The position numbers and the translations under genes were made by a program. A DNA stretch of 6,052 nt from Nitrospirota bacterium (lineage in GTDB: Bacteria; Nitrospirota; Nitrospiria; Nitrospirales; UBA8639). The notes beneath the pieces are model-generated. The model did not search any database and was not told the DNA's origin. It worked only from the letters and a program-made list of their open reading frames with translations. Below are positions 1-6,052 of this stretch, piece after piece (position 1 is the first letter of the stretch; every line of letters begins with the position of its first letter). Where the stretch lies: positions 1 to 6,052 of the forward strand of contig JAOUQB010000164.1 in assembly GCA_029879555.1 (NCBI GenBank), in the 5' to 3' direction.

Positions 1-492
1 CATTTTTTTGTGTGGTTAGGGCAGATTCAAGGAGCCAGACGTCTTGAAACGCTTGGCATTCAACTTATTGGACGCATGGATCTCCAGATCGCCAATGATC
101 GACTGTTTCCCCTTGAACAATATGCGATTGGAGGACGTTTTACGGTGAGAGGTTACCGAGAAAATACCTTAGTGCGGGACAATGCCTTTTTATTCTCAAC
201 CGAATCACGAATACCCATCTGGCCATCGAAGTTAGGCGAAGAAACGGTTCAGTTTGCCCCGTTTATCGATGTCGGTCGTTCATGGAATGCAAAAGGCACG
301 ACTCCCGACCCACACACCATTGCCAGTATTGGTGCTGGACTCCGATTCGCGTTTCGGCAACAAGCCATCCCCATCTTTCAAAATGCCTATGCAAATATCT
401 ATTGGGGCCAACAACTCAACCACGTGCCGGACCGCAAGCAAAATCTTCAAGATCATGGAGTCCATATTCAAGTATTGCTAGAAGTTCTTTAG
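1..492 (+). CDS. ShlB/FhaC/HecB-family two-partner secretion transporter (TpsB), C-terminal part
   Basis: This is the 3' end of a gene that enters from the left edge. The frame is open from base 1, and the internal GTG at base 10 is not a convincing start. TpsB proteins of the Omp85 superfamily form an outer-membrane beta-barrel that recognises and exports a partner TpsA exoprotein. What is visible is about 163 residues of barrel. It contains the family hallmark VRGYRE (bases 145-162), the motif that sits on the L6 loop inside the pore. After it come alternating strands typical of the last part of the barrel: a strand ending in ESRIPIW, then APFIDVGRSW, then SIGAGLRFAF, and a closing GVHIQVLLEVL. 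The final residue is Leu rather than the Phe common in outer-membrane barrels. The POTRA domains and signal peptide lie outside the window. The next gene is convergent, so they are not co-transcribed. A BamA/TamA-type Omp85 protein is the main alternative, but the C-terminal pattern fits TpsB better. Confidence 0.88.
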   Translation, partial: HFFVWLGQIQGARRLETLGIQLIGRMDLQIANDRLFPLEQYAIGGRFTVRGYRENTLVRDNAFLFSTESRIPIWPSKLGEETVQFAPFIDVGRSWNAKGTTPDPHTIASIGAGLRFAFRQQAIPIFQNAYANIYWGQQLNHVPDRKQNLQDHGVHIQVLLEVL

Positions 493-535
493 GCCGCTTG
501 TGGACCTGCTAATAGTGAACACTTCTTTCCCGGCG

Positions 536-1354
536 TTAGAACCCTTTAGGGCGGCCTCTGAGTAAATGCAGTGATTTTGCTCCGGCCACATGAATTTCTC
601 GAAGAAAGGTTGGATGCTCGTTAAAGAGCGTTCTTTGGTTTCTTGAAGAACCTGGCACTTTTAAGCGGAGAAGACATCCTGAATTCGATTGACGAATTGC
701 AAGAAATCTGAACGCGGCTTGTAGACGACTAGAATCCTGGCAATCCCCAAGATTATCTTGGCAACTCCTATATTCCTTCCCATAGTTGGATAATTCAATC
801 CAAGGGGGATATTCGGCTAAGTTTTTCAAATAGGTGCTTGCTCTTTTCCCCAAGCTATGACCTAAAATAAAGCTATAGGCCAGGGTTTCCCGATCATCAC
901 AAAAACACTCCATTCCAATTGGCACTTCTTCTTGCCAGGTCTGGAGGAGAAGGCTTTGGTCGAAGATTTCAATAATTTCATCTTGAAAATTTCTGTGGTG
1001 GCGATCAACATAAATTTCAATATTTAAGAATTCAGTTTTAGATTGAGGAAAGGATATCCTCATGAGAGGATAGGGCAATTTTGATTCATAAAAAACCTTT
1101 TCCTCTTGTACTTGTTCCACGGAAAACGGCCTAGATTGACACTGAGTTTTTCGTGTAACACGACAAAGAGCCGCACTGAATGAAAGAGGCGAAGTGCGTT
1201 TATTCGGAAAGCTCACATTCCCCATCTGATTTTCAATTAAAGCCGTACCCGCCTTTTGGGGATACCAATCACCAGAGAAGCTATCAGCCAAAAACACCCA
1301 TGTAATGATTAGGACACATTGAACCGAGACCATGAAGAATCTGGTTTTGAGCAT
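536..1354 (-). CDS. Exported protein with a divergent OmpA/Pal-like domain
   Basis: The 272-residue product begins with a basic residue pair and a long hydrophobic stretch (about residues 6-24). This suggests a signal peptide or N-terminal membrane anchor. No lipobox sits in a normal position (the only early Cys is residue 13, before most of the hydrophobic core), so it is probably not a lipoprotein, unlike true Pal. Residues about 107-220 resemble the OmpA C-terminal fold. CDDRET (152-157) matches the CDERGT segment of Pal, LGKRASTYLKNL (168-179) matches LGERRA..V..YL, and NYGKE (190-194) matches SYGKE. By this alignment D153 and R171, the positions that contact diaminopimelate in OmpA-like domains, are kept. 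Many other family positions are altered. Seven further Cys residues follow the signal (64, 72, 150, 152, 198, 205, 227), so disulfides are possible in the periplasm. The basic tail of about 50 residues after the domain has no recognised match. The ATG at 1354 is the first possible start: an in-frame stop lies five codons upstream. No Shine-Dalgarno stands at normal spacing; a GGAGG lies about 22 nt upstream. The gene is convergent with the TpsB gene and codirectional with the TPR-CHAT gene. Confidence 0.7.
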   Translation of the reverse strand: MLKTRFFMVSVQCVLIITWVFLADSFSGDWYPQKAGTALIENQMGNVSFPNKRTSPLSFSAALCRVTRKTQCQSRPFSVEQVQEEKVFYESKLPYPLMRISFPQSKTEFLNIEIYVDRHHRNFQDEIIEIFDQSLLLQTWQEEVPIGMECFCDDRETLAYSFILGHSLGKRASTYLKNLAEYPPWIELSNYGKEYRSCQDNLGDCQDSSRLQAAFRFLAIRQSNSGCLLRLKVPGSSRNQRTLFNEHPTFLREIHVAGAKSLHLLRGRPKGF

Positions 1355-1838
1355 TGCTTGGCCAAATCATCCCTTTCCTCCCTTCTCCTCGGCTTTGACT
1401 AAACGCAACTTGATTACCAGGTACCCTCTTCGTTTCATTTTAAAAATTCTTCGGCAATATAGAATGAACAGGAATGTTCTCCGTACACACCCAGAAAGGC
1501 ATAAGGAAAAGGAGCGATTTCTCTCTTTTGCAGCAAAAAAACGCTTTGGCGCTAGAGGCCTAGGAAAGACGATCTGATTCCCTTACCTCAACGCATATTA
1601 TGAAAATTTCTATCTTTTAACAGAAAGGACGCGCATCCGTTTTAGAGCTGGGATTCACAGCCGGACACTATGATTTTTTTGAGTGGATGAGTTGTTTTTT
1701 TTGGAAGGAGAAAGACCAACGCGTAAACTGGCAGGGGCATCTATCCCTTTTTCACAGGATAGTCAGGCATTACCTAGAAAGGCAATCGCTGAAAAATTCG
1801 GCTCGTCTCTTAGAATTGCATAAAAACACCTTATCTTT
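1355..1838. other. 484-bp gap between the Pal-like and TPR-CHAT genes, no confident gene
   Basis: The gap is AT-rich, and no RNA gene, clear terminator or convincing promoter is evident. Short open frames exist on the plus strand at 1332-1577 and 1687-1929. Both overlap the ends of the flanking minus-strand genes and lack ribosome binding sites. The second has a helix-turn-helix-like stretch, discussed as a finding. The length of the gap argues that the Pal-like gene may have its own promoter rather than being tightly coupled to the CHAT gene. A purine-rich stretch on the minus strand upstream of 1354 is the only ribosome-binding-like signal. Confidence 0.5.
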
Positions 1839-4298
1839 TTACAACCAATTATTAATTAATAAAAATGGCGCCCAAAAATTTGGATGGCGAAAGTCCGGAT
1901 TTTCTAATATTTTTATTTGGGCAATTTGAAGAGCCTGTGCTTTTGAAAGAGTGGGATCATGAAGCTGTTGGTAAAATTCCCCAATCAGGTCAGAAGCCAC
2001 CGCATCGTCGATAAACCACAACGTGGCTAAAGCACTTCGAGCCCCGGCTTTTACGGCTACCCCCGCCAGCCCGAGGGCCGCACGATCATCGCCCGCTGCT
2101 GTTTCGCACGCACTAAGCGTTAACAGTTCTAAGGGAGCTTTTCGAAATCGAAATAATCCCACTAATTCAGCTAAACGGTTCATGGTAATTTTTTCATCAA
2201 AGGCCAACACAAATGTGTTTTCTACTTTGCTTTCCACAAGACCATGTGACGCGATATGGACGATATTATAATCTTCGCTCTTTAATTGTTGGCGCATACT
2301 GTTTACCACAAAATCCTCATTGAGCAATTGTTGCCCTTTATACATGGCTTGAAGATTTTTCAATTCTTTTTCAACATAAGGCAAAGCTGGAAACCCTTGA
2401 ACTGATTCTGTAAGTCCTAAAGAAAGAATATTAATGTTTTCCCTATTTAGGGGTTTAGGATCGGTCATTGTGACACCCGGCGTTGTGGCCATGGCATATT
2501 TTTCTATTAAATACTGTTCTCCGTCGTAGAGGGCCGCAATGGGAATGGAACGTAATGCCCCATCTGGAACAAAGACCACGGTTTCAATCCCTTCCGTTTC
2601 TAAGTCTTGTTCCAAGGGCTTAATCAGCCAGGTATAGAGTTGAGTTGAACTTTCCTTAAATCCTTGGTTCGAAAAATTCTGCAATTTCAACCGAAATTGC
2701 CTCGCCACTTTTGTGACATTTTGTTCTCGCACTTTCACGGTATATTGTTTTAACCCTGAAGGGAAATTCACAATGAGTTCTATGCGATCTGCCAGAAGAA
2801 TGGGATAAAGAATAACCGTATGAGGAGAGGCCGATTGTAATGTTTGAGTCAACGTTTGAGAAGGTTGAACACAATCTTCCTGAAAGTAATCCTGCAATTC
2901 AGCCGCTTTAAACGCTTCAACCGTATTCCGGGCTTCAACTAAATACTGAGGGGCAAATTCTTCCTCCGAACTATTCTTGGCCCGAGCCAATAATAAATCT
3001 GCTAATTCAAAGTACATCTTTCCGACGCCATCCCTAAAGTTTTTCTCACGTACTTGATATGCAATGGACACTTCATTGCGTATCGGTTGGAGTGCAGCAA
3101 TCGCTCTTCGATAGGCTTGCATGGAAGCATCCCAAGCACCTTTCGCTCTGAAAATCCTGGCTGTTTGCCAGTGCCACTGAAAAAGGGATTCAAGAGCCCT
3201 CGCTTTTTGACTCATCACCACTGCTTGGCGGGTGACTTCTAAGGCCTCATCATATTGGCCGGATTCCTCATACAAATGTCCTAAATGCCCCAACGCATAT
3301 GATTCGCCTCGGCGATCTTCGATGCGATGAGCCACATCTCTGGCCTTTTGTAATGTTTCAAAGGCTCGTAACATGAGGCTTTTCCCTCGCGTTTGTTCAG
3401 TCCGTGAGAAGGACGGCAGCGCAAAGTCAGGATCGGGAACGACAATGATCTCATCTAACACTTGCGGTCCACTCCCAGACTCAACTCGGACTCCACGCTG
3501 CCCATCACGACTATCTAATCGACCAACCCCATCGCCTTTTCTAAAAGCCCCTTGGCCTGAGGAAATCTCACTATAGAGAACTCCAACAGCAAGTAATGCA
3601 TTCATCTTTCCATGTCCGTCCCTCAGAGAGGGTATTTTTTCTAAAGCCAAATCCAGACGCTCTTCACTATTTTCCAGTAAGCGTTCCTGATTAGCGGCCT
3701 TGGCTGAATTGATTAATGCAATTAGCTCTAATTCTTCATTGTGTGTTTTTCCAGCCAACGCTGAGGATTCGGTATAGGCCCCCAACGCCTCATTATTTCT
3801 ATCCATTGAGGTCAATACATTCCCCATAGAGTTCAACAAGCCTGCTAAGGACGAAGAATCTCCACTTTCTCGAGCCAGCCCGAGTCCCTCCCTTAATATT
3901 TTCAAGGCTTCTTCGCTATCTCCTAGTTCAAAGGCCATCGCCCCAAGTTTATCTATAGATTGGATGACAATCGTAACGTCATTGGCTTCTTTCGCTTCTT
4001 GTAATACTTGATTGAAATGTTTGGAGGCCTCTTGATATTGACCAAGCCGTCGATAGGCCTCACCCTGCATTATATTCAGTGCAAATTTTTGACTAGAATC
4101 TTGAAATTGGCTCGTTGGTTCCTCGGCTTTTTCCCACTGGGTAAGAGCCTCTTCAAACTTTCCCTCTAAAAAATATTTTTTCCCGTCCTCAAGGAAATTT
4201 TCCCCATTGTGGAGATCCTCTGAGATCTCTGCCATACCCCATGCAATTGGGTTTAAAAATAGGCCTATGACAATAAGAAAACAAATCTTTCTAGTCAT
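1839..4298 (-). CDS. Exported TPR-CHAT (caspase-like) protein
   Basis: The 819-residue product starts with a signal peptide (residues 1 to about 21-23, likely cut after AWG or GMA), so it should act in the periplasm or outside the cell. TPR-like helix pairs follow, at about 38-60, 77-106, 117-146, 155-187, 336-366 and 374-405. A Gly/Arg-rich insert lies at about 248-303. The segment ending KAAELQDYFQEDCV (464-477) is a conserved landmark, as I recall it, of one bacterial TPR-CHAT subfamily. The CHAT domain occupies about 540-819: VPDGALRSIPIAAL (577-590), HIASHG with catalytic His685, LSACETAAGDDRAALGLAG with catalytic Cys731, the KAGARSALATLW strand (750-761), and a closing HPNFWAPFLLINNWL. 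The 46-residue His-to-Cys spacing is normal, so the protease should be active. CHAT proteins are caspase/separase-fold cysteine peptidases, often activated by partners bound to their TPRs. The substrate here is unknown. The nearby TpsB gene suggests a role in two-partner secretion. The start is supported by GGAGG seven bases upstream. Confidence 0.93.
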   Translation of the reverse strand: MTRKICFLIVIGLFLNPIAWGMAEISEDLHNGENFLEDGKKYFLEGKFEEALTQWEKAEEPTSQFQDSSQKFALNIMQGEAYRRLGQYQEASKHFNQVLQEAKEANDVTIVIQSIDKLGAMAFELGDSEEALKILREGLGLARESGDSSSLAGLLNSMGNVLTSMDRNNEALGAYTESSALAGKTHNEELELIALINSAKAANQERLLENSEERLDLALEKIPSLRDGHGKMNALLAVGVLYSEISSGQGAFRKGDGVGRLDSRDGQRGVRVESGSGPQVLDEIIVVPDPDFALPSFSRTEQTRGKSLMLRAFETLQKARDVAHRIEDRRGESYALGHLGHLYEESGQYDEALEVTRQAVVMSQKARALESLFQWHWQTARIFRAKGAWDASMQAYRRAIAALQPIRNEVSIAYQVREKNFRDGVGKMYFELADLLLARAKNSSEEEFAPQYLVEARNTVEAFKAAELQDYFQEDCVQPSQTLTQTLQSASPHTVILYPILLADRIELIVNFPSGLKQYTVKVREQNVTKVARQFRLKLQNFSNQGFKESSTQLYTWLIKPLEQDLETEGIETVVFVPDGALRSIPIAALYDGEQYLIEKYAMATTPGVTMTDPKPLNRENINILSLGLTESVQGFPALPYVEKELKNLQAMYKGQQLLNEDFVVNSMRQQLKSEDYNIVHIASHGLVESKVENTFVLAFDEKITMNRLAELVGLFRFRKAPLELLTLSACETAAGDDRAALGLAGVAVKAGARSALATLWFIDDAVASDLIGEFYQQLHDPTLSKAQALQIAQIKILENPDFRHPNFWAPFLLINNWL

Positions 4299-4305
4299 AA
4301 CTCAC

Positions 4306-4310
4306 CCTCC
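4306..4310 (-). promoter_or_regulatory. Ribosome binding site of the TPR-CHAT gene
   Basis: On the minus strand this reads GGAGG, separated by seven bases from the ATG at 4298. It is a near-ideal Shine-Dalgarno and fixes the start at the residue that opens the signal peptide. Confidence 0.85.
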
Positions 4311-4363
4311 ACGACATGACCTTGTTGGAGTTTCATTTAAGACAAATAATTCAGACGCCATAC

Positions 4364-4378
4364 TAGGTAGATTACCTA
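4364..4378. promoter_or_regulatory. Perfect inverted repeat, candidate operator
   Basis: The sequence is TAGGTA-GAT-TACCTA, a perfect 6-bp inverted repeat around a 3-bp spacer. It lies 66 to 80 bases upstream of the TPR-CHAT start codon, just downstream of the predicted -10 box, so it would cover about +6 to +20 of the transcript. That is a usual place for a dimeric repressor to bind. The site is short and could be chance, and no regulator gene is visible in the window. Confidence 0.4.
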
Positions 4379-4390
4379 CTTATCTGTGGC

Positions 4391-4419
4391 ATTCTAGGAA
4401 TAATATCGAAATAATGCAA
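4391..4419 (-). promoter_or_regulatory. Candidate sigma-70 promoter for the TPR-CHAT gene
   Basis: Read on the minus strand, TTGCAT (4414-4419) and TAGAAT (4391-4396) are separated by exactly 17 bases. The -10 box matches TATAAT at five of six positions. The -35 box matches only three of six, including the TTG. Transcription would start near 4384 and give a leader of about 86 nt before the ATG at 4298. The region is AT-rich, which raises the chance of a random match. Confidence 0.45.
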
Positions 4420-4783
4420 ATAATGGGAACATGCTAGATGTGATGTTTTTTCTTGGCGACCTGGTTTCCTCCTATTACAATCGCAAGTTCAAGGAGTTGC
4501 TCAAAGTCATCGCGGGCATTCCATTTGTAGACGGGATCGAAGAAGAAATCATCGACCCGGTCGCCTAGTGATCAATACTTCAGACACTAGATTTGACAAT
4601 AGCTCCGAAAACCCGGCAATGCGGTGAGAAGATGGGTCCTCGATGGAGGATGTCGGGTTGACAGAAGTGGAAAGGCTGATGGTCGTTTATGACAGTCGAG
4701 AATGGCGGAATGGGAAAATCGATGATGTCATGGGATAAGAGTCAAGGCAACATTCACCTTTTCTTTTCATGTAGACCACCACT
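4420..4783. other. Unassigned stretch upstream of the histidine phosphatase gene
   Basis: No gene can be called here with confidence. Short open frames include 4431-4568 on plus (45 residues), the same stretch on minus (open from about 4571 down to a stop at 4434-4436, with no start codon), and 4643-4738 on plus (31 residues, beginning MEDVGLTEVERL). None has a Shine-Dalgarno or a recognised family. The GC content is higher than in the adjacent CHAT promoter region. The stretch may be a decayed gene or the leader of the downstream phosphatase gene. Confidence 0.4.
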
Positions 4784-5281
4784 ATGAAAACGTTGTATTT
4801 GAGTCGACATGCTAAATCTTCTTGGAACAGTGCCACTATGTCCGATCATGCCCGGCCGCTCAACGAACGCGGAGAGCAGGACGCCCCTCGCATGGGAAAA
4901 CGGCTACGCAAACGAATGCCACAACCCCAGATCATTATCTCCAGCTCGGCAGTTCGGGCTGAAACCACGGCCACCATTTTGGCGGAGGCGATCGACTATC
5001 CTCTTTCAGAGATAAGAATTGACGAACGCCTGTATGGAGCCGAACCGAAGAATGTCATTTCGATTATTCGCGAACTGGATGAGGCCATTGATTGCGCCAT
5101 GCTGGTTGGACACAATCCCACTTTTACCCATTTGATTAATGCACTGAGCGGGAGTCAGATCGAGAATGTCCCAACCTGCGGCATGGCCGTCTTGAGGTTT
5201 CCAACCGACACATGGTCGAAGATTGGCCAGGTTCAAGGTGAGTTGTTGGATTTTGATTATCCCAAGAAAACAACTGATTGA
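4784..5281 (+). CDS. sixA: SixA-type histidine phosphatase
   Basis: This complete 165-residue protein belongs to the histidine phosphatase superfamily, short SixA branch. That branch removes phosphate from phosphohistidine, for example on histidine-containing phosphotransfer domains or the nitrogen PTS protein. The N-terminal catalytic motif is LSRHAKSSW with Arg8 and the phospho-acceptor His9 (RHA replaces the RHG of the wider superfamily, as is common in this branch). DHARPLNERGEQDAPRMG (21-38) is the conserved block that follows. Arg58 in SSSAVRAETT is the third phosphate-pocket residue. Glu81 is a candidate acid. VGHNPTF (108-114) supplies the second catalytic His110. The length is typical, there is no signal peptide, and a cytosolic enzyme is expected. 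No good Shine-Dalgarno precedes the ATG, but the conserved motif begins almost at once, so no later start is possible. The physiological substrate cannot be told from sequence, and no partner kinase or phosphotransfer gene is visible. It is convergent with the HEAT-repeat gene. Confidence 0.9.
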   Translation: MKTLYLSRHAKSSWNSATMSDHARPLNERGEQDAPRMGKRLRKRMPQPQIIISSSAVRAETTATILAEAIDYPLSEIRIDERLYGAEPKNVISIIRELDEAIDCAMLVGHNPTFTHLINALSGSQIENVPTCGMAVLRFPTDTWSKIGQVQGELLDFDYPKKTTD

Positions 5282-5377
5282 TTAAAGATCGTTCTCTCTT
5301 CTCAACCCCGTTCATTCCTGAACTATCTTCACTATTCTCACATCGTAGTTGAAACACCAGCTTTTACCCTCACCCTC

Positions 5378-5400
5378 CCCTCGCCCTAAAAAAGCGAGGG
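5378..5400. terminator. GC-rich hairpin between convergent genes, terminator or REP-like
   Basis: A perfect 7-bp stem, CCCTCGC (5378-5384) with GCGAGGG (5394-5400), encloses a 9-nt loop CCTAAAAAA. It lies about 100 bases after the phosphatase stop and 78 bases before the stop of the minus-strand HEAT gene. On the plus strand a run of five T begins 11 bases after the stem, later than in a typical intrinsic terminator. On the minus strand no T run follows. The flanking C/T-rich text (ACCCTCACCCTCCCC) resembles dispersed extragenic palindromes found in many bacterial genomes, so a repeat element is an equal alternative. Confidence 0.4.
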
Positions 5401-5478
5401 AAATTTCGAATTTTTACTGAAAGGGCAAAGCCTGGATTCCTGCCTTCGAGAGAATAAGGGAGGAAGTAAAGTTTGAAC

Positions 5479-6052
5479 TTACTGTTTCGATTTTTGGTAA
5501 TAGGCGGCTAAGCCTTCTTTGGCAATGGCCTCATGGGCCTTCATCGCCTCATCAACCACGGAACTCATTTGTTTTGCAAATTGGGTGGTGCCCATCGCTT
5601 TCACATTCTCGCCTAAAGACCTGAGGGTCGTTTTGGCTTCAGGATGCCCGGACAACGCCAATCCAATCACAGCTAAGGTGCTTAATTGTTGCGAACGCTC
5701 ATCGGTACTGGCTTGCAGCCCTTCGGCGGTCGTGAGTTGAGACCCTCGCCATCCCTCTGGCGTCGAATGGTTTTTGAGATAGGCCAGGGCCTTTTCGTTT
5801 TGGCTCTTATTGATCAAATACCCCAGCGACATGAGGACACTGGATTTGGCGGCAAAGTCTTCCGGCTTCAGCTGATCCCCGGCGCTCTCTATCACGTCGA
5901 GCATGGGTTCTACCGCTCGCTCATCGCCGATAATGCCCAACGTCACAATGATATTGGACTGGTACAGTTGTGCTTTGGAATCTTTCAACATGGCTAACAG
6001 TTTGGGGACATCGTCTTGACCATATTGAGAGGCCTGCTCGTAGGGTATCCCC
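5479..6052 (-). CDS. HEAT-repeat protein, C-terminal part
   Basis: The frame is open to the right edge of the window, so this is the last 191 or so residues of a longer protein. The ATG at 5991 lies inside a continuing helix and is not a likely start. Upstream codons still encode repeat-like sequence (DDVPKLLAMLKDSK spans that ATG). The visible part is a series of paired helices of the HEAT/armadillo type: NIIVTLGIIGDERAVEPMLD, then KSSVLMSLGYLINKSQNEKA, then LSTLAVIGLALSGHPEAKTT. The G-D/H-x-x-A turns are typical of HEAT. The chain closes with a charged helical tail ending in KSKQ. Such repeats form a curved scaffold for protein contacts, and no enzymatic motif is visible. The cellular location cannot be judged because the N-terminus is missing. 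The gene is convergent with the histidine phosphatase gene, and nothing ties the two functionally. Confidence 0.82.
   Translation of the reverse strand, partial: GIPYEQASQYGQDDVPKLLAMLKDSKAQLYQSNIIVTLGIIGDERAVEPMLDVIESAGDQLKPEDFAAKSSVLMSLGYLINKSQNEKALAYLKNHSTPEGWRGSQLTTAEGLQASTDERSQQLSTLAVIGLALSGHPEAKTTLRSLGENVKAMGTTQFAKQMSSVVDEAMKAHEAIAKEGLAAYYQKSKQ

Noticed and set aside
514..523. AGTG-AA-CACT palindrome between the convergent genes as a terminator stem
   Set aside because: The stem is only 4 bp, the loop of 2 nt is too small to form, and no T run follows.
1332..1577. Plus-strand open frame of 81 codons
   Set aside because: It begins inside the Pal-like gene on the opposite strand, has no ribosome binding site and gives a basic low-information product matching no known family.
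1639..1649. GTTTTAGAGCT, identical to the start of the type II-A CRISPR repeat of Streptococcus
   Set aside because: It occurs once, with no spaced copies and no cas genes. An 11-base match of this kind is chance.
2023..2271. Plus-strand open frame antisense to the CHAT core
   Set aside because: It is a shadow of the strongly conserved CHAT coding frame. Its Ala/Ser-rich translation reflects the codons of the opposite strand.
3373..3576. Plus-strand open frame antisense to the insert of the CHAT protein
   Set aside because: Its Pro/Ser/Arg-rich product mirrors the Gly/Arg-rich insert on the true strand, and it has no start signals.
4593..4690. Two perfect TTGACA hexamers (4593-4598 and 4658-4663) as -35 boxes for the histidine phosphatase gene
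   Set aside because: Neither has an acceptable -10 box at 16 to 18 bases. The nearest AT-rich hexamer after the second is 21 bases away, so no promoter was called.
5686..5997. Plus-strand open frame of 103 codons opposite the HEAT-repeat gene
   Set aside because: The minus strand carries clear HEAT periodicity and continues past the window edge. The plus frame has no family features.

Overview
The window suggests a Gram-negative bacterium. It holds the end of an outer-membrane two-partner-secretion (TpsB/FhaC-type) barrel, an exported OmpA/Pal-like protein and an exported TPR-CHAT protein. The sequence alone does not fix the taxon. A moderate-GC member of Nitrospirota or Proteobacteria would fit, because both phyla carry CHAT proteins beside TPS transporters. 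That is recollection of family distribution, not a search result.

Layout from left to right. (1) Positions 1-492, plus strand: the C-terminal third of a ShlB/FhaC/HecB-family transporter, cut by the window edge. (2) Positions 536-1354, minus strand, convergent with it: a 272-residue exported protein with a very divergent Pal/OmpA-like peptidoglycan-binding domain. (3) Positions 1355-1838: a 484-bp gap with no confident gene, although one reading frame carries a short stretch resembling a helix-turn-helix. (4) Positions 1839-4298, minus strand: an 819-residue secreted TPR-CHAT protein with an intact His/Cys caspase-like dyad, a strong ribosome binding site, and a plausible promoter and operator upstream. 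(5) Positions 4299-4783: a 485-bp gap holding those regulatory sites and then unassigned sequence. (6) Positions 4784-5281, plus strand: a complete SixA-type histidine phosphatase. (7) Positions 5282-5478: a convergent gap with a GC-rich hairpin that may be a terminator or an extragenic palindrome. (8) Positions 5479-6052, minus strand: the C-terminal part of a HEAT-repeat protein, cut by the window edge.

The left two thirds look like an accessory two-partner-secretion neighbourhood. A TpsB pore lies beside a periplasmic or exported caspase-like protein and a peptidoglycan-binding-like protein. The TpsA passenger is not in the window and may lie to the left. A natural hypothesis is that the CHAT protein processes or controls the secreted passenger, or an envelope partner, with the Pal-like protein tethering to the cell wall. 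This is inference from neighbourhood only. The right third (histidine phosphatase, HEAT protein) looks like ordinary housekeeping genes with no evident link to the secretion locus.
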